DNA of 64,000 nt, taken from contig JAJKFH010001315.1 in assembly GCA_023333565.1 (NCBI GenBank), positions 1,116,001 through 1,180,000 on the forward strand, read 5' to 3'. The position numbers were made by a program, and so were the translations under genes. Below, piece after piece: positions 8,361 to 21,500 of the stretch. The notes under the pieces were generated by a model. The model saw only the letters and a list, made by a program, of their open reading frames with translations. It did not search any database and was not told the DNA's origin. Numbering within the stretch: position 1 is the first letter of the stretch; each line of letters begins with the position of its first letter. This stretch comes from Puffinus mauretanicus. Its lineage: Eukaryota > Chordata > Aves > Procellariiformes > Procellariidae.

Positions 8361-11300
8361 CTACAGTTTATTTGAGGGACGGTAGCCGGGACGCCCACAC
8401 TTAAATACCTCTTTTTAATAGCAACCGATGTGCGAAAGCGCAGCGTGGCAGTCAAGGCTGGAGCAGCTGATGGTAGTCAGATGCAGTCGTGGGGAGGGAG
8501 CGATCTGTGAAAAAATCCTGAGAACTTAACAGTGTTTCGGGATATGTCTTGGCTACAGGGTAAATCCTTTCTTTTCTGATTTAGTGCTAAAAATGTTTGT
8601 GTTGAACTGGTCCTATCTGGGCAGATTAAACCACCTTCAGTATTTTAGTAACTTAATAATCTTCTACAGTAACCTCGAAATACAGATTTCCGACTTTTTC
8701 AACTGCTTTACCATATGGATGGAGCTCTGCATGTTATTGCTTGAGCATTTATTTACCTTTAATAGATTCAAGCCAGTGGAGTGGAAATACGAGTAATCTC
8801 AACAGCCTTCGAATTTGATAATTTTCTGTTCAGTGACTTTCTGTTTAGTAAGTTTAATGTTACGTGCTGTTCTGTGGAATATTTTTCTAGCAGATCACCC
8901 CACTCCCCCACAAACCCGGGATGCTAACGGCAGAATCGTTATTCCGTTGCACGTTTTAATTGTTATTGGATCTGATGACCTAGAGCAGGGCACGCATTGT
9001 CTGAGAGTAGTCACGTAAAGATGTGAGAAAATTGCTCATGAGAAATTTATGTACTTCTAGTTCGGTGCCTCCATCTTTTATGCTATTCAGCCCTCTTTGT
9101 TTACTGTAATTGTCCATTTTTTCATTCTTCTGATTCTTCAAGCTGTAGTTAAGTTAAATTAGAAGTTTTAGCAAATAAAATGTAAAACAGTGTGCTAAGT
9201 TCCCATTTAAACAAAAACATTTAAGCATATGCTTATTTTAAGCATTTGAGTAAAACCGCATGTGAGTAAGGTATGCCTGTAATGTTTGCAACGCTGAAGT
9301 AAGTACCTAAATTCGTAAGTTACGATATATTCATTGACAAGACAGTTCAACAATGTATGACCTTGTTCTGAAGTTCTTAATAAGGGTCCTCTTTTTCGCT
9401 GGGGCACTAGGAACTTTTGCTGGGAAGATGTACTTATGACAGTTACTTTTTAGCTCCCTCCATTCCAACTGTCTTTGTTTTAGCCAGTAAAATAGTTGCC
9501 AGTGGTTTATTATTCCAGAATAATCCTTTGAGGGCCTCAGAAAAGGAAGAGCAAGAGTGGTGACTCTGTGTGTGTATGCACTGACATCCTAATCTAAATA
9601 GAATACTCGATGACCTCCTTTCTGTGGACAGTCCAAATTATTTGAAGAGTGAAAGCACAATAGAAAGCAAGTTAGCTAGTGTCTCTGTGGAAAAGTTTAT
9701 AGTTGTATTTTGTTAGGTGGGCGTTCATGACAGTGTCTGAGCATATCAGCTCACAGATGCTTGTATCCGTATTAGTGGACTTCAGGTCCCTTGGAAGTCA
9801 GTATTAAGTTATCCCATTTCAGTGATGGAGAACTAAAATACAAAGACATTTCTTAAGGCCACCTATGATGCATGGGGCTGATCTGAAAACCGACTCTAAA
9901 TTTCCTTAATCTCCATATGTTCTTTAACCCCTCTTTTGGTGAGAATACCGTTCAATTTCTTTTGCTTTGTGCTTCATAGAACCAAAGGAAATACATGTCA
10001 TTTGTACTGTAATCAAATGTATCGTGGAAAAATTCCGTTACAAAGTAATGTAGGGATTCTTGCTACATAGGATGAGGTGGTGTCACATGCCAGTCATATC
10101 TGGACTGAGGAAAGTCTCATCTGTTCCAAAAACTTGTGATCTCAAGTCTTGGTTTTCCAGAAATGCTGAATCCTGGGGAACAAGCGCTTTGTTCAGTTTC
10201 CTAGTTACAACATTTCAACATGGCATAGAGTAAGTGCAGCTGCCTGCTATCAAGTATGGTTGCTTTTTTTCCTACCTGCCATAAACTGAAGGGGAAAGTC
10301 TTGCGTCTCTCTCCCAAACTGTATGCTTTAGAAAAGTCATTACCCACTTGGGGTAACAACATGACTTTGATACAAGAAGAGAGTCTGGGTTAGATCCTTA
10401 TTCTCACTAAATCCTGAAGTATGAAGGTACTTTCCAGATTTTCTCAATGAACTGATGTTGGACACTGACTGATTTTGACCGAGGGAAAGCAAGAGCAGAT
10501 AGTTATGTGCAAGCCGTTGCAAAAAGGGTTGGTGTCATCTGTAAATAGGGTTGGTGACAGGATTGACCCTGTTTATTCCCATAATCTGGGATTATTTAAA
10601 TGCGTAATGTTAGGCACATGCCTTGACGAAAGATGTCTTTATTGGTTTTTATGATTTGGCATGATTTTAGTACAACACATTTTAAAGAGTGTTGAAAGTG
10701 TATGGCAGAGTGGGAAGCCAAGCAACCACAGCATGGCATATAGAACTGCAATTAAAATTCCAGCAAAATAAGTTTACACCCACATCCACACCTCATGCAC
10801 TCCCCCCTCCCCCCGCCCCTGTCTTTCTATTCTTTGGCAAAGTGCAGCAGAGAGGACTGTTACTGTCAGTGGGCTTTAGCAATCATCTTTAGCAATCAGA
10901 TATCTGAAAATATCCTTTCTGCTGAGACTACTTTGCAAACATTTAGTTGTATCTGGCCATTTTCTACCTTGATTCTTTCTCATTTAAAGCTAGGCTCTTC
11001 AAGCTGCACTTTGTAATCTGGAGTTGATATGTTTGTTCTTTAAGCACAGGTAGCAAGAGTTGTGGCTGTTGCTTCTATCCAGCTACCATCTGTAAGCTTC
11101 TTTCTAGCTGTGGCAGATTTTTCATGTGCTTTGCAAATAGTGTATCTAATGCTGCCAAACTTTTTTCTTATGTGATCATTCAGTGCCCATCAGTAGCTAT
11201 GATGAAAACAGAGGGCTATGTGAGGAAAAAGTGATGAATAAATAAATGTATGATATGTATGCCTACGAATTAGCCTTCTTCATTCATGATTTTGTTTCGT

Positions 11301-12129
11301 AATTAAGTGAAACCTAAGCGCTCTGGCAGGAAATGGAGAATGATTCATATGAACACCCGTGAATTCAAAATTGCTTGTATTGGACCTGAAGTCACTTAAT
11401 CCGTTTATCTGTATGTTTTTCCATTCTCAACAGGTGCTTCATTTCACTATTTTATCTGATCCCACTCTTTTTTATTTCCTTTTCTGTGGAAGAAAAGCCA
11501 GCAAGACTTCTTAGTTGTTTTGTTGCCTTTTTGCACTGTATGACTTCATAAAGTTAAAAAAGCAGCCTGAAATTTGGGAGGTTACTGCTTAAGTAAGCAT
11601 AGAAAAATAACTTTTTTTAACTGTCTCACAGTAAAAGTAGTCATCAGCAAAACATGAGATGGCCCTGGGATGACAGCAGCACTGTGACCAGGCTGTGAGG
11701 CAGACGTTCTGGAAAATGCTTTTTGTCTGTATGTCACTGAGCAAATAGAAAGGTCCACTTTGCTGTAGTGCTGTGAAATCATGTTTTAGTGATACAAGAG
11801 AAGGATTTCCCAAACGTAAAAATTAGAGCCTAGTGCCTTTGAAGTCAGAGACTTGATCTTGTTGGTATCAAACAGAGCAGACAGGAGCCTATTTTTTGGG
11901 CTTATAGGTGCTGAAAATTTCTGTGCAGTGCTGTATCTACACATATTTTATATATATTCAGTTTACTGAAATGAGGTACCACAATTAAATCCTGTTTGTA
12001 AAATACTTGGATTAATTTTGATTTTGGAAGTAATTTTTGAAGCGCTTTTTTTTGGCAGTCACCTCAAATACTCCAAAGCTTAGTTTTCCATTGCTTGCCT
12101 TTTCCAGAGAGTCAAAGATTTTCTTCCTC
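8361..12129. other. Intergenic sequence, nothing recognised
   Basis: AT-rich DNA with only short, unconvincing open frames. A C-rich pyrimidine tract lies near 10800-10820. I see no repeat family, RNA gene or splice-bounded exon that I can support. Confidence 0.5.
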
Positions 12130-12550
12130 TCATTGATATTTTTGTGTTTGCAAAACATCCATTACTGCAGTGATTAAAGCCAGTTGAGATGTTTGAGGAT
12201 GTTCTTCAGTTGTACTGGAAACAGCCATGTCTTTTTTGCCTTCATTCAGTTTTCCCACTTTGCATCCATAGCCTGATAAAGTTGCGACATTTTGCGCCTC
12301 TGATGTAACTTTTATCTCAGGCAGTTCAGTTCCATAGGCTTCCTTGACACAAGTCTGCATGGCACAGATACTGAGAAGTTGGATTATTTGTCTTTCTTCT
12401 TTTGCAGTGAAGTTCTTCCTTAAGGAACTTTCCAAACGCTGGATAATATAAACCATTGTGATATATATAGAGTTCTTTGAAACTTTACTGTTTGAAATCT
12501 CTCCTTCAAACAAAATATGCCCACAGCCCCTGGGCATGTGTGTGCTGTGT
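12130..12550 (-). CDS. Candidate terminal exon or small intronless gene, unrecognised
   Basis: The 135-residue open frame (ATG at 12535-12537, stop at 12130-12132) has protein-like composition, with amphipathic helical stretches such as IIQRLESSLRKNFTAKEERQ and a Cys pair in LLSICAMQTCVKEAYG. A good acceptor (tttgttttag) ends at 12551, so the exon may begin at 12550 with one base completing a split codon. Alternatively the ATG is a true start. No AATAAA follows closely, and I found no compatible upstream exon. The family is unknown to me. It is better than most background frames because of its composition and acceptor, but is unproven. Confidence 0.35.
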
Positions 12551-15500
12551 CTAAAACAAACCTAGAAGACAAGTTCATGAGAGTTTCTGAAATACAAGCA
12601 AAGCCTATCTTTAACCTTGTGTCACAGAAGAGGTATAGGCGGCTTTTCTAATTCACGCTGTTTTCTTCTCTGCAGTGTTTAAATCAGATTATCTGTAATT
12701 AATGCTTGCTTTTACCATTGGACCCTTCCAGTAGCAGAGAGTTTGCTTCAGGTAATGCCATGAGGAGGCAGGCAGCCTCAGCACCTTTTTGGCAGGCCCA
12801 GTGCCCTGCAGCGCGGCAGGGAGCCTCCGTGCCCACTGTGGCTGATGCTCAGAGCTGCCCTGCGACTTTGGTGTTCGGGGCACATCCTGCCTGCATAGCA
12901 CCTGCCCTCAACCTCCTGTCCCCAGGCACCCCTCCCTTCTCCTCTCTCTCCCTGTAGGCTCTTTCCAGCTGCTGCCGCAGCCACAGTGCTCAGGCAGACT
13001 CATCCTCTCCCTTTGCTCCCACCCTCCCTTCTCTGGGCCCCCGAGAGAGCTCCATGCCAACAGCAGGTTTGGGGTCTGTGTGCGTGTGTGTGTGAGCTCT
13101 GCAGTCAAGCCTAGAAGATGTCGCTGCATCTCAACTAACTGCCTGGGTAGGCTCTTGGCTGTGACTGCTGTCCTGCCTCGAGCTGGTTTATGTTTGACAC
13201 CTTCAGCTATCCTGCTGCATCTCAAGTCAAGCCCCATATGGCTGTGTTTGAGTGTGTGTGACTGTGTACATGTGCGTAGACTTAATGCGGGGGCTGCAGG
13301 TAAAACCACTGCGGCCACTACTAACCTGTGTCTAGGAGCCGTATATCACTATTTTCTCTTAAGCACGTATCACTCTTTCCAATGCAATGTTAAATGTTGA
13401 CGATTCACCTACACTGAGTTGTTCTCCCCTAAGTCTTTTCTCCTTGTATTTACAAAATTGTTAGGTGTGTGGACTAGGCTTCTCAGCTCATCTGTGTCTT
13501 TAAGAGCCCTGCCTCTGCCAGGGCTCAGGAAGCCTGCGGTTTGGCTTGGGCAGAGAGGCAGCAAGGAGAGCTGGAGCCCTGGGGGCTGTCTGTGCTCCCT
13601 GCCTCTCTGCCTGGTGGCTGCAGAGGGTTGGCAGCCAGGCTGAGCAAGGTTCAGCCTAGTCAGCAGCATGATACTTGGCCCTTCAATCTCCATTTCTTCT
13701 CTTATAAATACGCTTAAACTGTAAGGGGACTATTAATTTCAAGTGGTAGTGGCTGAAACTACCCATTTGATTTTTTTAAAGAGACTGTGCTTAGGAGTAA
13801 GTTAGAATAAATTGGCAGGGTTCATCTGCCTCTGAGATTTTGCAATTGTTATTTCAAGCCACATTTTAAAAAGCATAGGGCAGCAAACTTAAGGCATATC
13901 CTTGCAATCTGTCCATGGTGCATCGTAAGTCCAGTCACTTATTGCAGATTGAAGCCAGTGGGTCTCAGCACTGGAGCAAATTTAAGGGGATTTTGTGGAA
14001 TTTCTGAAAACATGTGGCGCACCCCAGGCAACATGTTGCGTAAGGGGGTTGTGCAATCCCAAACTACCTAAAGTCTGTCATAATTTGTATACCTTGCCTT
14101 TCTGTTCTACCTTCCTTTCCACAGCTGTGGGTAAGAATCTGTACTTACTTTTGGACAAATGAGAAAATAAGACTTGACGTGTTGAAAAAGGCAGTGCCTT
14201 TTTTTGCACAGTCTGTGCCATCTGAAATCAGTGACTGCAGGTAATGCCTTCCAGGCAGTGTAAACTTCGGTAGGTGCACTCTGTGCTCCAGATGGCCCTT
14301 GAGGGAGCATCAGACCTACCCCTTCGAGGTGAGCACGAGCAGATGCACTGTGTACATTCTCAGAATATTTGGGCTAGCAGAAGTAAACTACGGGCAAGGG
14401 ATGAAGGCCCAGAAACCATTTATTGTCTTGCTGCTGTATGCTACTGATAATCAATGTTTAGAGAGTCCCTGCTAGTACCAAGAGCACCTGCTTCTGAAGT
14501 ACAGGTACTCCTGGGAGTTAAATGGTTTGACTGATGCCATTTGCTACTTGGCTTGAGAGAGAAGAAATTAAAGCCACAGATGTGGTGAGAGGTGTGCAAA
14601 ATGTTTGCAGGTGAAGAGGAAATTATTCTAAATGCTTTAACTTTCGTATTCACCAAAAAATAACGAATGAACCCTTTTCAGAGTTTTTGTTTGAAAAAGA
14701 ATCCTTTCAAAGTTTAAATGAAACTGCTTGAGAAAAAAAATCTTAAAAGGTTCTTTATTTGAAACTTTACTGTGAACATTCATCAACTAAATGTTTGGTT
14801 TAGATTTTGTATTAATACGGATTCAGTGGTGGTGAATCAGACAAAACAGAAGTGGATAATTTCACTCAAACATCATAGACCTTAGAGGCTATGCTAAATT
14901 CCAATGAAGTAATTCCTCTTCTAGTTCCAGTCACAAATGACCTTTTATTGCTTTCTGCTCAAAACACCTCTTTTAGGCCATCTACATACTATGCTTCATA
15001 GTGTAAGTGTTGTGATTCCCTAGGGTATCTCTTTCCCTATCATTTTCTGCCTAATGCCATTTTAATGGCCTTAAATACATTATAAAAATCTTATAATGTT
15101 AGGTGTTAGATTGTAGTCTGTTTGTGGCAGTATGTCCCAGGCAAAGTCTTTTGTGCCAATTTGCAAGGATCAAACAAATTGTTTTCAATTTCAGGGTCTT
15201 TATGCAGAGCACTTGTTGAGTTGGGCATTCTCCTGATTTCGTTGGAATTATGAGGTGTAAGTCAGTGTGTTTGGCTCCTATCACTTAAGGCAGTCAACAC
15301 CATTAATTGATAATCTTGGGAAGTTATTTATTCTGGTCTTTAGGACACAGTGGCAGTACTCGCAGTGATGAAGTGAAATGCTTTACTTTTTGATTTTTTA
15401 AACCACTAGCTCCAGTTGCTATCTTTTTTAGAATTTAGAAATTACTGTGCTGAGCATTTACAAATTTCACAGAACATTTTGTTCTCTGATTTAAATCCTG

Positions 15501-18500
15501 CATACCAAGCGCCTGCCTGGGGCAAAGACAAAAAAAAAGTTAGCTTTGATACTCCAAAACTGGTTGAATAAATCCTGTGCAGCTGGCCTGCGTGAAATGT
15601 GCCCAGTGACAGCAAGCCACAGAGAGGATTCAGAGGGTTAGGAAGAGCTCTGTGCCTGTCAGATGCTGGGAGTGTTTTATTGCTTTTACTGTGAAGGGCA
15701 GTAACATACAGGTATCCATACTGCACAGTATTAAGTGTGCAAAGTGGTGAATGCCATGTGGTTCCCTCAAGCATGTATGTGGACAAAACTGATGCATAAG
15801 TGTGCAGTATTGCCGCCTTTGTATGTTTATACATGCTTTGATGTTTTCCAAATTTGGAACTGTGGTTAAAGCCTCAAAGGGAATCTGTGAGTCTGCAGCA
15901 GCTGAGAATATGTTTCTAGCACTGGACGTTCCTGTGTGGTTGTGTGAATGTCTCTTCATTAGTGGGGAAATGGCGTTGTCTAGCCTGTACTGCAGTGTTT
16001 GTCAAGGGAAATTCTCAGAGACTTATTTAAATGAGCAAGCCAACACAGTACAATTTACACTTGTGTGTACTTGTGGATAAGATGCCAGTAACTGTTATGG
16101 ATTGGAGACTATTTTTTCTGCCTGTGCTATTCTCACCACCAGCTCTGCTCCTTCAACTGTCTCTGCTTTGCGTCTTTTTGTAATATAACCCAGCTGAGAC
16201 ATGGTCCCAAGGGGAAAGTGACTTAAACGAATCTAAATTTGGGAAAGTCATGAATTAAAAGATGTACCGTTCAGGAAAATAAATTTTGGAATACAAAGTT
16301 ATGAAGGCTGTGACCAGTTCACGTGAGCAGCTTATAGCAAGGTCATGTTTCCCTCCACTAATGCATCGACAGGAATTTGGAAAGCCTGCTTTTACTCATC
16401 TTGTGTGAGCAGAGTGGTTTTAGCAGTGCTCTGCGGTGCTGCCTTTGTGAATCCAGCTCCATTCTCAGGCTCCAGAGAGCTTCCAGGTTCTCTAGAAACA
16501 GGCACAAGAGTAACTGCACAGAGTGAGAGCAGATTTGCAGAACTGACCTTTGGAGCTCAGAATGGCAGGACTTAGAAAAGAAAAAACATAGAGGCTTTAA
16601 TTAATACAAGCATTTATCAGTAATACACTAAGAGGGACTTGTATGCATTGGGTCATAAACCAAGTTCTAGCAAAATGAGATAAGAAGAAAATTTTCCTTG
16701 GGGCCAATTTGGCCAATAGCTGTTCCTGGCAGGGTTTTTTTTTGCGCTCTTTCCATGTCATTTTTTAGTAGCCATACATTGAAATAATGCACTGGGCTGT
16801 TGGACCACTGGCCCGAGCAAGTGCATGGCAATTCTTATGATGCCTGTGCTGCAAGACTTCTCTTAAGGGACCTTGACGGGGTTTGATTTGATTTGTTCCA
16901 GAATGGGATCGCCCTTCTTCCTGTTGATGCATGTCCATGATCTGGACTCTAGGACTCAGGCGGGACTGAGGGACACATCTTGTCGGGCAACGGTAAGATT
17001 GTGTTACCTATGTAGAGGAGGATGTTGAAGTCTGGTATGTGTAGCTTGTGACTTTCAGCTGTTTGGTCTGGAGCAAGGGAAGGTTTTGTTTCTTTTTTTA
17101 AAGGAAGATCAGTGCAGAGCAAGGAGAGGAGGTGAAAAATCCTTAGGAAAAACAAAAAAAAGAAAAGAAGCAGCATTGAGAGTGGGCCAAATCTTTTACT
17201 GGTGTATATAAGCATTACTCATATAACTTCAAGAGAGTACTTGCTTTAACTGAGCATGTACCAGCTGAGGACTTGGCCCATAACATCCTTTATAAAGCTC
17301 TGATTCCTCCCCAAATAGTTTTTCCCTCCCTCTTCAAAGAGGCACCTGTTGTTGGTGGAGTTGGTGATGATACTGGATTAGTGCACATGCGGTCAGCCTG
17401 CTTGGCCTCGGCCCTTTGGACCCAAAATGAACTCCAGCTGCTGTTGCCCAGAGCAGGTGCTTCATCCAGCCCTGGCAGCTGTTTGAATGTACACTGTCAT
17501 GGCCAAGAGGAGGGGGTAGGTCCCCTGAAGTACCCAGAGGAAGAGCTGATCAGCAGGAGGGAAGGAAAAGGGAGTATATCACAGAGACCTGATTTTTATA
17601 GCCAGCATTTAGCAGACAGAAGTTGTTTTAGCATTTCCTTGAGGAAATGGGAAATAGTGGCTGTCACTCTGCATGCACTGAGCCTGCAAGCACCATGTGG
17701 ATGATGGTTCCCAAAATGAGGGGGGACCACGAAAGACCAGCAGGGCCATGGCAAATGATTGATCTCTGAACTGCCAAACCTCTATTGTAGTTGAAGATAT
17801 GATACAGGTATATCGTGTGAGAAATTTTGAGGGCTCATAGTGTTTCACAGTTGTTCAGTGTTTGGAGTCATTGGTTTAAAGCTCCAGTGAGCGGCCCGGC
17901 AAAGGTGAGATTAGGCGCAGAACAGCGTACAGGCTAGTAGTCTGCTACGTATGATAGCTTGGGCTTCACACTCACACTGCCAAAGCCAGCAGCAAGGGAA
18001 GAAAACAAAAGGAGAGATAATCTGGGGTTATGATGCAGCCACAGGGGACAGTGTCGGGGAAATGGAGGGTGAGGAGACAATGTGGGGGCATGTAGAGGTG
18101 TGGATGGTTGGGAGGTAGCAGCCAGAGTTTGAGGCGGGCACAGATAGCCCATGTCAGAGGTAAAGCAGCAGCAACCCAGAGCTGGAGTGAAGGAGACAGG
18201 ACGAGGATGCAGGTTTGTTGGGGTAAGGGAATCACGGCCTTCAAAGGGAAGAAGGCAGCTTAGAGTAAGGGCAACCCAGATGTGCCGCAGGAGGTACTCT
18301 GGGAGTGTCTTGCAGAGGAGGGAGTCTTACAGTGTAAGCTGTTCAAAGTCGTTCCCATTGGCCTCACAACCAGCCCCTTCTAAGTCCCTTCCAGCCTGCC
18401 TTCAACTTATTCCCCTTGGACTGTTCTCACTGACCCGGGAGAGGTCTCTGTGCAGTCCTGTGCTCTCTGATTATTCGCATGCTGCCAGCAGCGGCCCTCC

Positions 18501-21500
18501 TGGCCTCCCGTCCGATGAGTGTGCACTGGTCCCTCTTTTGGCTGTGCCTGCATATGTCATTGTCAGCATTAGCACCAAATTTAACATGACTCCTTAGGTT
18601 CCTCTTCTCTTACCTACATTCACTAAAGTTACCAGAGTCCTTCCAGTTTCTCTGATAACCTGCATGTCCACTTTGTATTCCTACCCTGTGCATGGTTTCG
18701 GTCATATCCCATCAGCCAGGCTTTTAATTCTGTGTATCTTTGCTGATTGCTCAACCAAGTTCCCACTGAACCTCCATAAGGAGGGGTAAATGCTAAGCAA
18801 GGACATCTCCCTGTGTAACTATAAAAGGATTATTCAGGCCATATTTCATTACAGCATGGCCTAAGAGCAGGAGAAAAATATGAATATTGGAGGCCTCTCT
18901 TTGTCAGGAAATGGCATTTCCGCAGGTGCTCGGTTGCAGATGCTCTGCATGTTTCTAAGGCTTGGCACATGGCATTGCTAAATCCTGATTCAGGATGCAA
19001 GAATGTCTCATGGGCCCTGCCATGTAAACTGGTGTCTGGCCATGTTTGGAAATCAGCCGTCAATGATGACAGTAGACGAGTATGGGTGAAATGAGCAGCT
19101 TGGCTTCAGCACTAAGCAAGATTTGTTAAACACTGTAAATACAGATGTCCAATTCATATTTTGAATAATGAATATTATGACCTTTTCTGTAGCAAGTGGT
19201 AAGAAGCTGGATCGTCTTTCTTCATCTCCTCGCTGCCTTCTCAGGATTTGAAAGTATTTAAGATGACAAAGTATTTAATCCCTCTACCGGATTAGGTAAG
19301 ATTGGTAACCATAATTCTTGTACAGAATTACATAGAAATACTCTAGACAGCCAAATATATTGATTTAAGATCATCTATGTGGTGGCAGGGAAGTGGGTTC
19401 CATTTTGCTTTATCCTCTTCTTGGATTGGTCAGGTTATTCAGCTGACTTCAGTTGTTTGTTCTTTTAGATGAAAAACTACTCCTGGTACAGGCCTGTACA
19501 ATTTCTGTCCCAGTGTAGCTCTTCCATCAAGTATTCCTCCTATTTGTGTTGCTTCTACATGAAAATTAAGGAAGTAGAGAAATAGCATCAGAAACTCTAC
19601 ATGAGTGACATTTTCAAGGCTGTTAAGGAAATAGATGCATTAGAAATAGGGTTTTTCCGTGCTTATTCTGTGCTCACATCCCTTGGACATGTCACTGTTA
19701 CACATGGAAAGAAACATCACACATGACTATTAAAAGTGCGTGATGTACATCTGTGTGAGGGGAAGACATCCTCTGATGTGCTCCTGGTTACTGTCCCTGT
19801 GTTTTTGCCACTTTCAGTAAATTACAGTTCACTCTGCTGTGGGTTTATCAGCAATAGTTCCCCACTGTCTCCTTATCTGCCCAGTAGCGTGGCTGGGTGA
19901 TGCACACACCCATTGCTGCTTCGCTGGCGATGAAGTGGCAGGTGTTGCCCTGCCTTCTTCCTCTGTACTTCTCTTCCTCAACTTCCTTGCACTGTGGTAT
20001 GACTCAAGAAAAATGGAAGTGCCACTTTTTTTCTTTTTGGAGTAGTAATTTTTTTTTTAAAAAGCAACCCAAATGCCATTCTCAGAGTGGTCTGAGATCT
20101 GTATAAGTGTGGCAGCACATTTAATTTTGTTTTCCAGAGATTTTTAACCACCTACATGCGGATAAGAATTTTTTGAAGCGCCTGTCTCTTGCTGATTTAA
20201 ATGTAATTAGATACCAAGGAGCTTTGCAGATTTAAGCCATTCTCCAAAGGTGTATGGCAATGTCCAATGTGCTGACTGGTGAGGAACAACAGAGTGAAGC
20301 ACTTTGGGTGTAGTAAGTCATAATTTACTAATTGCTGGATTAAGACTGGGGAAATAAAGAGCTTTTTAGCAGGCCTCCATGTTTTGGGGATCTGGAGAAC
20401 AGAGAGTTTTACTTCGTATGAGGCCCATGTTATGTTGTGCAGGAATTCCCAATTCACGGTAAAAAATATTAAAGTGCCCTTTTAGCATACAGCCGACAAT
20501 TAGCTTTCTGCCAGTAGGAAAAACAATTACTAAGTGGTGAGTGAAAGTAGCGTCAGAAACGGACCTTGACAAAGTGGTAACATACAGTTAGACCGAGTGA
20601 CATTCTTCACACCTGCTGTGGTGCATAACAGTAGCTGGCTGACTTAACCCGTGGCACTACAAGCAGAGCATTGTGCTGTGACACAGCCTGGACAGCGATT
20701 GAATTACACACCGATTAGGTCTTCGGCTTCTCTCTGTCAGTGTGGACAATGAAGAATCAGAGGAGTGGACATGAGAGCTTTAGCAGGCCTTGTGCTCTCG
20801 AACGGAGGAGGATTAGTTTGTAAATGGTAAATTGTGTTGGGGGCCAAGAGTCGTAAAACTGAGCTCTTGCCCTTCTGCTGCCTCAAAGGCACAGGCTTTG
20901 CAGAAAACCCCTTCTCCCCCCCACTTCTACTGACTGCTGTGATCAGGGGAGGGGTGGACATGTGGAATCTGCTCCTCCTTTTCTCTGCCAGAGAAGGAAG
21001 ATGACACTGGTACATTTGTACAAATTTTGCCCCTCACTGTCTCTTACTATCTTTTCTTAGAAAGGGCATGGGATTAAATTAATCCGTCTTCTGCCATTCC
21101 CACAGGGATGCGGATTTGCCTTTCACTAGGTGCTGCTGACTGGTTCATTGCCTGGTAGAGGGTGTCTCTTAAGACCTGATTTAACCTGAAGCATACACTT
21201 TCTCAGGAGGTCTGCAGCAGGGCTGAAGAATTGCAAATGTTGCATCCTTTCCCTCCTGTCATCTGCTTCCACACAACTGCCATGCCTGTGCTGGGCTCTC
21301 AGCTCACTCACCCTGAGATGCTCCTTGTGATGGAGGTTTGTACGGAGCTAGTACAGAGCGGACTTTGCTTTTGGTGGCAGTATTCCTTGTTGCTGTGTTG
21401 TTCACGGAGAAGATGGGTTTATCCTTGCCTTTATTTCACTGGGACCAGCTGCTTTACACACAGGAACCAAAAGTGGCAAATCTTCTATATCCTCTTTCAA

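Noticed and set aside
7335..8455. Several long open frames on both strands in the CpG island
   Set aside because: They are Arg/Pro/Ala/Gly-rich products of GC-rich sequence with few stop codons. Only the exon 1 portion matches a protein family.
12908..13318. 136-codon minus-strand frame
   Set aside because: It lies in a GC-rich, TG-repeat-containing stretch with low-complexity composition and no exon boundaries.
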